NCBI GenBank assembly: GCA_035317605.1
Contig: DATHGT010000112.1
Span: forward strand, 1 to 8,405
Origin: DATHGT01 sp035317605
GTDB lineage: Bacteria > Methylomirabilota > Methylomirabilia > Rokubacteriales > CSP1-6
DNA: 8,405 nt
Direction of reading: 5' to 3'
The notes below the pieces were generated by a model. It did not search any database. It was not told the origin of the DNA and was given only the letters and a program-made list of their open reading frames with translations. Below are positions 1 to 5,362 of the stretch, piece by piece; the stretch's first letter is position 1; every line of letters begins with the position of its first letter. The translations under genes and the position numbers were made by a program.

Positions 1-299
1 CGACCACGCACTGGACGGTCCTCGACGAGCTGCGCGCGCTGGGCGCCCGCCCGACGTCGCGGCGCGTGGTCGAGCAGGGCAAGATCGTGACCGCGGCCGG
101 CGTGTCGTCGGGCATCGACATGGCGCTCCGCCTCGCCGCGCTCATCGCCGGCGACGAAACCGCGCAGGCCATCCAGCTCGGCATCGAATACGATCCCCAA
201 CCGCCCTTCGACGCCGGCTCCCCGGAAAAGGCACCGCCCGCGATCGTAGCCGCGCTACGCGAGCGCACGCGCGCCCGCCTCGTGACGGGGACGCGATAG
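1..299 (+). CDS. DJ-1/PfpI family protein, C-terminal part (isonitrile hydratase-like)
   Basis: Only the last 98 codons are in the window; the reading frame is open from base 3 and ends with TAG at 297-299. The visible part resembles the C-terminal half of DJ-1/PfpI (class I glutamine amidotransferase-like) proteins of the isonitrile hydratase InhA type. It starts with TTHW, the segment that normally follows the nucleophile elbow. It continues with RVVEQGKIVTAAGVSSGIDM, the conserved glycine-rich strand-helix of the family, and ends with the IEYDPQPPFDAGSPEKAP tail typical of InhA-like members. The catalytic cysteine lies upstream of the window, so activity cannot be judged. InhA hydrates isonitriles to N-substituted formamides, but many relatives are uncharacterised, so only the family is firm. 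The gene converges on the lipid operon with 79 bp between the two stop codons. Confidence 0.85.
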   Translation, partial: TTHWTVLDELRALGARPTSRRVVEQGKIVTAAGVSSGIDMALRLAALIAGDETAQAIQLGIEYDPQPPFDAGSPEKAPPAIVAALRERTRARLVTGTR

Positions 300-367
300 G
301 CGTCGTCGAGGTCGCGACGCACCAAGCCATCGTGAAGCACCGCGATCGACTTGATACGTGCCGGCGC

Positions 368-397
368 GAGGCCCGCCGCTAGTGGGTGGCGGGCCTC
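368..397 (-). terminator. Perfect 10-bp GC-rich hairpin at the end of the lipid operon, possible terminator
   Basis: Bases 368-377 (gaggcccgcc) and 388-397 (ggcgggcctc) form a perfect 10-bp inverted repeat around a 10-nt loop. The loop contains the desaturase TAG stop (381-379 on the minus strand), so one arm lies within the last codons of that gene. It sits between two convergent genes and could end transcription from the minus strand or from both sides. No T-run follows either arm, so an intrinsic terminator is not proven. It may simply be an mRNA 3'-end stabilising structure. Confidence 0.45.
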
Positions 398-1119
398 CGG
401 AGCGGGGAGCCGACCACGACGGCCAGTCGGACGGCGGCGAGGATCCGGATGGCGATCCACGACGGGTCCAGCTCGGAGCGCCGCAGGCTGAACTTGGGCG
501 AGCGGGGGAATTCGTGGTGGTTGTTGTGCAAGCTCTCGCCGCCGGTCAACCAGGCGAGCACGCGGGAGTTGTAGGCGGTGTTCCGGAAATTCTGCGCGCC
601 CGTCCAGTGCCCGAGCCCGTTGATCAACGGCCCGGTGACGAACACGAAGAAGAGGCCGTGCACGACCATCGCGGTCGTCGCCTGCCACCAGCCGATGACG
701 GGCGTCAGGAGCAGGACGCCGGCGCCGACGCCGATCCATCCCCAGGAGAACAGGAGCCGATCCGGCCGGTCCGGGGCGAGGTCAGGCGCGAACTTCGCGC
801 CGATCTCGGGGGTCTTCGCCTCGCGGGCGTAGTAGTAGACGTTGCCGAGCTGCACCTTCCAGAACCCGAGCAGCAGCGGGCTGTGCGGATCACCCTCGCG
901 GTCGGTGAACGTGTGGTGCTTGCGGTGGACGGCGACCCATTCCTGTCGGTTCACGCCGGTCACCAGCCAGAGCGCCGTGCGGAACAGGAACTCCACCCAC
1001 GGTCGCAGGGACAGCGACCGGTGCGACAGCGCGCGGTGCAGGTAGATCGAGGTCGTGAAGGTGGCGATCTGGGTGAGGATCATGGAGGTGATCGCGATGA
1101 TCAAGATCTGTCGGCCCAC
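379..1119 (-). CDS. Membrane fatty acid desaturase (acyl-CoA/phospholipid delta-9 type)
   Basis: A 246-aa integral membrane di-iron desaturase that would introduce a cis double bond into a fatty acyl chain using O2. All histidine boxes are present: HRALSH (residues 28-33), HRKHH (65-69) and HNNHH (198-202), plus the extra conserved His of NGLGH (171). Hydrophobic segments lie at about 4-27, 42-56, 124-144 and 150-168, as expected for the family. The protein is short at the N-terminus: box 1 begins at residue 28, and many stearoyl-CoA desaturases carry more sequence before it. The start is GTG (1119-1117), preceded by GGAG at 6-nt spacing. It is the last gene of the four-gene operon, 15 nt after the CFA-type methyltransferase. 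Such methyltransferases act on monounsaturated chains, so this enzyme may supply their substrate. The family call is secure; acyl carrier and double-bond position are unknown. Confidence 0.9.
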   Translation of the reverse strand: MGRQILIIAITSMILTQIATFTTSIYLHRALSHRSLSLRPWVEFLFRTALWLVTGVNRQEWVAVHRKHHTFTDREGDPHSPLLLGFWKVQLGNVYYYAREAKTPEIGAKFAPDLAPDRPDRLLFSWGWIGVGAGVLLLTPVIGWWQATTAMVVHGLFFVFVTGPLINGLGHWTGAQNFRNTAYNSRVLAWLTGGESLHNNHHEFPRSPKFSLRRSELDPSWIAIRILAAVRLAVVVGSPLRRPATH

Positions 1120-1134
1120 GGAGGCTCCTTCGTT

Positions 1135-2022
1135 TCATTGATAGAGATGCTCGCGCGTTCGCGGCGCGGCGGGGGTGAGCGGGTCGCGGTGCTTGCGCGT
1201 CAGCACCTGGTAGAGGCCGAGCGAGCCGTTCTCGAAGGCGACGGCCGAGCACGTCAGGTAGAGCCGCCACGTCCGGTATGTGCGCTCGCCGACCAGGGCG
1301 CGGGCCTCGTCGGCCCGCGCGCACAGGCGCTCGACCCAGTGCCGGCAGGTCCGGGCGTAGTGCAAGCGCAGGCCGTCGACGTCCACGATCTCCCAGCCCG
1401 CGCGCTCCATCTCGGTGAGCGTCTGGCTGAAGCCGGCCAGGTCGCCGTTCGGAAACACGTGGCGGTAGAGGAACTCGGTCTGGCTCGTGCGCTTCCAGTG
1501 AAAGTCGTGGGCGATGCCGTGGTTGAGGTAGAGCCCGCCGTCGCGGAGGCGGGCACGGACGCCGCCGAAGAAGGCCGGATAGTTCGAAATGCCCACGTGC
1601 TCGATCACCCCGACGGCGGCGATTTTGTCGTAGACCACGTCCGCGGGCAGATCGCGATAGTCCAGATGGTCGACGCGGCAACGGTCGCCGAGCCCGTCCT
1701 TGCGGATCTGCTCGGTGGCGTAGTCGGCCTGCGCGCGGGACAGCGTCACCCCGTGGGCGCGGACGCCGTAGTGGCGAGCCGCCCACATCGCGAGGCTGCC
1801 CCAGCCGCATCCGATGTCGAGCAGGGTCTCGCCCGCGCGCAGCTCGAGCTTGCGGCAGACGAGGTCGAGCTTGTCCTGCTGGGCCTGCTCGAGCTTGCCG
1901 TCGGGCTCGCGGTAGTACGCACACGTGTAGACCATGAGCGGATCGAGAAAGAGGGCGTAGAACTCGTTCGACACGTCGTAGTGGTGGGCGATCGCTCGAG
2001 GGTCCTGCTTGCGCGGCCTCAT
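1135..2022 (-). CDS. CFA synthase-type SAM methyltransferase, catalytic domain only
   Basis: A 295-aa protein equivalent to the C-terminal catalytic domain of cyclopropane-fatty-acyl-phospholipid synthases. These enzymes transfer a methyl from SAM to the double bond of an unsaturated acyl chain. It begins at AIAHHYDVSNEFY, where the catalytic domain starts in full-length enzymes. The SAM-binding motif is LLDIGCGWGSL (residues 67-77). Residues matching the bicarbonate site of E. coli Cfa and mycobacterial CmaA are present: C34 (YTCAYY), E141 (IEHVG), H168 and I170 (NHGI), and Y222 (LHYART). C258 in LYLTCSAVAF matches the C-terminal conserved cysteine. The start at 2022 is chosen because AGGAGGT lies 6 nt upstream and its ATGA overlaps the stop of the preceding flavoprotein gene; an upstream in-frame ATG at 2118 lies within that gene. 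The N-terminal lipid-binding domain is missing here and appears as a separate gene at 3142-3507. The product may be a cyclopropane, or a methylene or methyl-branched chain. Confidence 0.92.
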   Translation of the reverse strand: MRPRKQDPRAIAHHYDVSNEFYALFLDPLMVYTCAYYREPDGKLEQAQQDKLDLVCRKLELRAGETLLDIGCGWGSLAMWAARHYGVRAHGVTLSRAQADYATEQIRKDGLGDRCRVDHLDYRDLPADVVYDKIAAVGVIEHVGISNYPAFFGGVRARLRDGGLYLNHGIAHDFHWKRTSQTEFLYRHVFPNGDLAGFSQTLTEMERAGWEIVDVDGLRLHYARTCRHWVERLCARADEARALVGERTYRTWRLYLTCSAVAFENGSLGLYQVLTRKHRDPLTPAAPRTREHLYQ

Positions 2023-3140
2023 GGCGCGACCTCCTGCATCCCGAAGATTCCGCCGAGGACCACGTGGCGGCGTGTCGCGCCCGTGGCCACCATTGTCCGC
2101 ACCAGCGCGCGCGCCCACGCGTCGGGCAGCCGCGCGAGCTGGCGTCCCAACCAGCCGATCTCCCCTCGCCCGTAACGGCTGACGATCTCTCGCGCGTACG
2201 ATTCCAGGGGCTGGCCTCGACGCACGTGGGCCTCGACCGCCTCGGCGGCCAGGATACCGCTCCGAATGGCCGGGCCGATGCCCTCGCCGCTGAGATCGCG
2301 GGCCAGCCCGGCGGCGTCGCCGGCCACGCAGAAGCCCTCACCCGCGAGCCGGCGCGGGGCGCGGCGGCGCACCACGTACGCGTGGCCCCGGAACGGCGCG
2401 ATGGAGAGATCGGCGGGCAGCCGACCCGACGCGCGCAGCGACGTCACCAGCGCGTCCCGGCGACGCGGCAAGTCCACGCCCGGCCCCGAGACACACCCGA
2501 CACCGATGTTGAGCACGTCTTGCTTGGGGAAGTACCAGCCGTACCCCTTGAGGTCCGGCTCCACGTACAGCTCGGGCGCCATTGCGGCGTCGAGCGCGTC
2601 GAGACGATCGGGCGGCAGGCGGGTCTCGCTCTCCTGGGCGACCACGACCTCTTCCCGCTCGGAGACCTCGCCGAACGCCTTGGCCACCGGGCAGCGGTGC
2701 CCTCCCGCCCCCACGACCACGGGGGCCGTGAACACCCCGCCCGCGCTCGCCACGCGGATCCCATCCCGCTCGCGAGTCACCGCGGTGACCCGCGCCCCCT
2801 CGCGGACCTCCGCGCCCGCGGCGCGGGCGCGCTCGAGCAGATGGTGATCGAACTCGCTGCGCACGATCCCGTAGCTCGCGGGACGGCGCCAGCGCGTCTC
2901 GTAGCGCGCGCCCGCGAATTCGAACCGGCAGGCGGTGAAGGGCTGGATGGTCAGCGGATACTTCTCCGGATCGACTTCCACGTCGGCCAGCGCCTCCGGC
3001 GTCACCCAGCCCGCGCAGACCTTGACGCGCGGAAAAACGGCCGCATCGAGCAGGAGCGGACGGAGACCGGCGCGGGCCAGGCGCCACGCCGCGGTGCTGC
3101 CCGCCGGTCCCCCGCCCACCACGATGACGTCGTGGATCAC
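2019..3140 (-). CDS. FAD-dependent oxidoreductase of the geranylgeranyl reductase family
   Basis: A 373-aa flavoprotein. The N-terminal FAD dinucleotide-binding motif is VVGGGPAGS (residues 7-15). A CAGWVTPEAL segment (42-51) lies where geranylgeranyl reductases (GGRs) carry their conserved Cys-Gly motif. YGWYFP-x7-GVG (200-215) matches the GGR substrate-site signature YxWxFPx(7-8)GxG. A second FAD motif, GDAAGLARDLSGEGI (274-288), follows. The family reduces carbon-carbon double bonds, classically in isoprenoid chains of archaeal lipids, chlorophyll or menaquinone. Here the gene sits between two pieces of a CFA synthase and near a desaturase, which suggests an acyl-chain substrate; that is inference. 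The start is GTG (3140-3138), one nucleotide after the stop of the upstream gene and with GAGG just before it. Its TGA overlaps the ATG of the methyltransferase by four bases, so translation is probably coupled. It could instead be a monooxygenase-like flavoenzyme. Confidence 0.88.
   Translation of the reverse strand: MIHDVIVVGGGPAGSTAAWRLARAGLRPLLLDAAVFPRVKVCAGWVTPEALADVEVDPEKYPLTIQPFTACRFEFAGARYETRWRRPASYGIVRSEFDHHLLERARAAGAEVREGARVTAVTRERDGIRVASAGGVFTAPVVVGAGGHRCPVAKAFGEVSEREEVVVAQESETRLPPDRLDALDAAMAPELYVEPDLKGYGWYFPKQDVLNIGVGCVSGPGVDLPRRRDALVTSLRASGRLPADLSIAPFRGHAYVVRRRAPRRLAGEGFCVAGDAAGLARDLSGEGIGPAIRSGILAAEAVEAHVRRGQPLESYAREIVSRYGRGEIGWLGRQLARLPDAWARALVRTMVATGATRRHVVLGGIFGMQEVAP
2029..2035 (-). 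promoter_or_regulatory. Strong ribosome binding site deciding the methyltransferase start
   Basis: The minus strand reads AGGAGGT here, 6 nt before the ATG at 2022-2020. It lies inside the last codons of the flavoprotein gene. This near-perfect Shine-Dalgarno sequence makes the short 295-aa form of the methyltransferase the real product. It therefore shows that the missing N-terminal domain is not an artefact of start choice. Confidence 0.85.
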
Positions 3141-3141
3141 G

Positions 3142-3507
3142 TCAGCCTCGCCACAGATCCACGAGGACCCGGAGCCGGTCGCGAAGGGAGGGGCGGATCT
3201 CTTCGATGGCGTCGGCGATCTTCATGACCGCGAAGAGGTCGCCCTCGAGGTCGAGGTCGCTGCTCACGTAGGCTTCGGCGAAGTTGTAGGGGGACGGATC
3301 GCGCATGAGGCGGACGAACGTCTCCGGGCGATGCACGACGACCGTACACACCGGCGCGACGTCACCGAGCGTCACCTGCGTCCCGTCCCAGAGGCGGAAC
3401 GCGCAGCCGGTCACGGCGCGACCGAGGATCCGGTGAAGAATCTCCGCAGCCCGTCGCGAACTGAGGCGTCGACCCAGAATCATGCTCGCGCGATCATCCC
3501 TGGTCAT
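3142..3507 (-). CDS. Free-standing N-terminal domain of a CFA synthase
   Basis: A 121-aa protein that matches the N-terminal (lipid-binding) domain of cyclopropane-fatty-acid synthases and nothing else. It carries FRLWDGTQVTLG (residues 37-48), the strand pair that opens this domain, then VVVHRPETFVRLM (56-68). The hallmark FAEAYVSSDLDLEGDLFAVM (76-95) follows. It stops at LWRG, just before the linker leading to the methyltransferase domain in full-length enzymes, and no SAM motif is present. The catalytic half is encoded two genes downstream (1135-2022); together they equal about 416 aa, a normal CFA synthase length. It may form a complex with that protein. Start ATG at 3507 has GGGGAG at about 4 nt; M9 is an alternative with a poorer site. 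It is the first gene of the operon, followed after 1 nt by the flavoprotein. I see no frameshift connecting it directly to a catalytic domain. Confidence 0.82.
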   Translation of the reverse strand: MTRDDRASMILGRRLSSRRAAEILHRILGRAVTGCAFRLWDGTQVTLGDVAPVCTVVVHRPETFVRLMRDPSPYNFAEAYVSSDLDLEGDLFAVMKIADAIEEIRPSLRDRLRVLVDLWRG

Positions 3508-3638
3508 CCTACTCCCCGCCCCTCCATGGTCGGGTCCCCCTCAGTGCCCTCGGGATTCGTGCTACCCTGCCGGCCCGAAGTCGCCACGACATCATCATGG
3601 TACCCGGGCCGGGGCCGAGATTATCAAGGGAGGAACCG
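3508..3638. other. Divergent intergenic region, expected to hold promoters
   Basis: This 131-bp gap separates the minus-strand lipid operon from the plus-strand carboxymuconolactone decarboxylase-like gene. Promoters for both should lie here. A weak extended -10-like TGCTACCCT occurs on the + strand at about 3560-3568, but no matching -35 box is visible. No operator palindrome or riboswitch is recognisable. The + strand Shine-Dalgarno GGGAGG is at 3628-3633. Confidence 0.4.
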
Positions 3639-4196
3639 ATGAGCGAGGGGAGATTCGCGACGCTGACGGCGGAGACGATGAGTGCGGACCAGAAGCGCGT
3701 GGCGGACGCGATCCAGTCCGGCCCGCGCGGCGCGGGCCTGCGCGGACCCTTCAACGCGCTCTTGCGCAGTCCCGACCTGTGCGACCTGGTCCAGCGCGTC
3801 GGCGCCTTCGTCCGGTTCGGCAGCTCGATCCCTCCGCGGCTGAACGAGCTGGCCATCATCATGGCCGGGCGCAAGTGGACCGCGCAGTACGAGTTCTACG
3901 CTCATCGGCGGCTGGCCATCGAAGCCGGGCTGAGTCCGGCCATCGCCGACGCCGTCGCCGCGAACGAGCGGCCGAAGGACATGGCCGCGGACGAGGCGAC
4001 CGTGTACGACTTCGTCACCGAGCTGCTGGCCACGGGCAGCGTCTCGGACGCCGGCTTCCAGCGCGTGAAGGACGCCTTCGGCGAGCGCGGCGTCGTCGAC
4101 CTGGTCGGGGCCATCGGCTACTACAGCCTGGTATCGATGACGCTCAACGTGGCGCGCGTCCCCCTGACCGCGGGAGTCACGCCTCCCCTTAAATAG
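3639..4196 (+). CDS. Carboxymuconolactone decarboxylase family protein
   Basis: A 185-aa, all-helical, soluble protein. The core at residues 66-98 reads PPRLNELAIIMAGRKW followed by TAQYEFYAH and an AIEAGL helix. This is the signature of the carboxymuconolactone decarboxylase/AhpD superfamily subgroup often annotated as PcaC-like, with E70, W80, E85 and H89 in the conserved positions. The AhpD CxxC redox pair is absent; the only cysteine is C48, so a peroxidase-type thiol mechanism is unlikely. True gamma-carboxymuconolactone decarboxylase acts in protocatechuate degradation, but no other pca gene is nearby, so the substrate is unknown. The start at 3639 is chosen over an in-frame ATG at 3597 because GGGAGG lies 5 nt upstream and family similarity begins near it. 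It stands alone, divergent from the lipid operon and 86 bp before the transporter. Confidence 0.82.
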   Translation: MSEGRFATLTAETMSADQKRVADAIQSGPRGAGLRGPFNALLRSPDLCDLVQRVGAFVRFGSSIPPRLNELAIIMAGRKWTAQYEFYAHRRLAIEAGLSPAIADAVAANERPKDMAADEATVYDFVTELLATGSVSDAGFQRVKDAFGERGVVDLVGAIGYYSLVSMTLNVARVPLTAGVTPPLK

Positions 4197-4282
4197 CGCG
4201 TCAGACGGAGATGCCGAAGATCGCCCTGGCCACTCGGCGATAATAGCCCGAAGGGTGCCACGACTTTTCCGGGAGGTTCACG

Positions 4283-5131
4283 ATGACGTCACGTCGACTT
4301 GCGTTCATGGCGGTGGCCGCGCTGCTCTGCGCGGGCCCCGCCCTTGCCCAGGAGAAACTTCCGCCGCTCCGCACCGGCGTCGACGGCACCTTCGCACCGC
4401 ACGCGATGCCCAAGCTGGGGGGCGGCATCGAGGGGTTCCAGGTCGACCTGTTCACCGAGGTCGCGCGGCGCATGAAGCGGGAGATCACCATCGACGCGGT
4501 GAGCTTCTCGACCCTGATCCCCGGCATGCAGTCCGGCCGCTACGACTTCATCGCCGCGCCGACCACGGTGACGAAAGAGCGCGCCGAGAACATGCTGTTC
4601 ACGGCGGGCTACCTGTGGACGGCGTACCAGTTCGGCATCAAGAAGGGTTCCGCGCCGATCAAGGACTGGGCGGACCTCAAGGGCAAGTCGGTGACCGTGA
4701 ACAAGGGGACGCCGTACGAGACCATGTCCAAGGCCAAGGGCGCCGAGCACGGCTTCACGGTGCAGGTCTACGACACCCAGCCGGACGCCACCCAGGCCGT
4801 GCTGTCGGGCCGCGCCTACGCGACCCTCGGGGGCAACACCACCATCGTGTACGCCGCGTCGAAGAATCCGCAGTTCGTGGCCGACCTCGAGCTGAAGGAC
4901 ACGCGCGCCCACTGGGCGGCGCCGGTGCCCAAGAGCAACCCGAAGCTGCGCGCCGAGCTGCAGGACGCGCTCGACTGCATGAAGAAGGACGGCACCATCG
5001 CCAAGCTCTCCGAGAAGTGGTTCGGTCGCAAGCCGGCGCCCGACGGCCTCGAGGTGGTGATCACCCCGGGCTACGGCCCGCCGGGCATGCCGGGCTACGA
5101 TCCGACCCCGCACGAGCTGCATTGCAATTGA
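4283..5131 (+). CDS. Periplasmic substrate-binding protein, family 3 (polar amino acid ABC transporter)
   Basis: A 282-aa secreted binding protein that captures the ligand for the importer encoded downstream. The N-terminus is a typical Sec signal peptide: basic RR, a hydrophobic core, and a likely signal peptidase I cut after ALA (residue 22). The mature part follows the family 3 (SBP_bac_3) fold: VDGTFAP (33-39), GFQVDLFTEVARRM (51-64), a TKERAENMLF segment (97-106) and the C-terminal DGTIAKLSEKWFG helix (236-248). By alignment from memory with LAO/HisJ proteins, D34 and the carboxylate-binding R100 are kept. The aspartate that binds the alpha-amino group is replaced in LGGNTT (182-187). 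A Gly/Pro-rich tail of about 34 residues ends in C281; C232 could be its disulfide partner. GGGAGG lies 6 nt before the ATG. Two permeases and an ATPase follow after a hairpin-containing gap. Confidence 0.9.
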   Translation: MTSRRLAFMAVAALLCAGPALAQEKLPPLRTGVDGTFAPHAMPKLGGGIEGFQVDLFTEVARRMKREITIDAVSFSTLIPGMQSGRYDFIAAPTTVTKERAENMLFTAGYLWTAYQFGIKKGSAPIKDWADLKGKSVTVNKGTPYETMSKAKGAEHGFTVQVYDTQPDATQAVLSGRAYATLGGNTTIVYAASKNPQFVADLELKDTRAHWAAPVPKSNPKLRAELQDALDCMKKDGTIAKLSEKWFGRKPAPDGLEVVITPGYGPPGMPGYDPTPHELHCN

Positions 5132-5169
5132 CTCACATGGGGGGTGCGAGACGCACCCCCCAATCCCCC
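5129..5169 (+). repeat. Hairpin repeat, copy 1 (perfect 11-bp stem)
   Basis: This is the first of two direct copies of a 41-bp element, exactly 140 bp apart and identical at 36 of 41 positions. Inside it, 5138-5148 (tggggggtgcg) and 5152-5162 (cgcacccccca) form a perfect 11-bp stem with a 3-nt loop. The stem begins 7 nt after the binding-protein stop codon. A C-run follows but no T-run. It may stabilise the 3' end of the binding-protein mRNA or cut readthrough into the ATPase and permeases, as hairpins do in other binding-protein operons. Its repetition also fits a REP-like dispersed element. Confidence 0.75.
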
Positions 5170-5268
5170 CTGCCTGCCCGAGCGATCGAGCTACGGCTCT
5201 ATCGCGTTCCCGGACTCCGCGTTGCTCATCTGCCGATCTGCGTTTGGTGTACGGGTCCGAGACGCGAC

Positions 5269-5309
5269 TGATTCACATGGGGGGCACGAGGCGCACCCCC
5301 CAAACCCCC
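5269..5309 (+). repeat. Hairpin repeat, copy 2 (imperfect stem)
   Basis: Second copy of the 41-bp element. The outer stem is kept: 5278-5284 (tgggggg) pairs with 5296-5302 (cccccca). Changes in the inner arm leave two mismatched positions before a further 2-bp pairing, so it folds less perfectly than copy 1. It lies 53 bp before the ATPase start, in the leader of that gene. The 99 bp between the two copies show no coding potential or motif that I recognise. Confidence 0.7.
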
Positions 5310-5362
5310 AGGGTGGCTTGCACGCGCCCCGGCGGAGCCGTGGCGCGGCTCGAATTACGCGG

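Noticed and set aside
2023..2118. Longer form of the methyltransferase starting at 2118
   Set aside because: The extra 32 residues are encoded inside the flavoprotein gene and look unlike CFA sequence, while AGGAGGT precedes the ATG at 2022.
358..2175. A 605-codon plus-strand open frame across the desaturase and methyltransferase genes
   Set aside because: It is antisense to two genes with full catalytic motifs. Its translation is Val/Ala/Arg/Asp-rich without domains, and such frames are expected in GC-rich DNA.
890..2341. A 483-codon minus-strand frame overlapping the flavoprotein, methyltransferase and desaturase genes
   Set aside because: It is a shifted frame of the same strand with Arg/Pro/Ala-rich low-complexity sequence and crosses three well-supported genes.
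2064..3227. A 387-codon plus-strand frame opposite the flavoprotein
   Set aside because: Antisense to a gene with both FAD motifs and the GGR signature; no recognisable protein family in the translation.
3539..3568. Sigma-70-like promoter with extended -10 TGCTACCCT
   Set aside because: No -35 hexamer is found at 16-18 nt spacing, so the match is too weak to annotate as a promoter.
4239..4246. GATAATAG as a -10 box before the binding protein gene
   Set aside because: No -35 element at suitable distance; a single AT-rich patch is not enough.
4289..5122. A 277-codon minus-strand frame opposite the binding protein
   Set aside because: It is the antisense shadow of a gene with a signal peptide and a clear ribosome site, and its translation is a Arg/His/Val-rich sequence without domains.
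5129..5309. CRISPR-like array
   Set aside because: Only two repeat copies, with self-complementary G/C runs and a 99-bp interval; no cas genes are nearby.
5144..5362. N-terminal extension of the ABC ATPase from the ATG at 5144
   Set aside because: It would translate both hairpin repeats into about 73 residues with no family similarity; ATPases of this subfamily begin close to the ATG at 5363.
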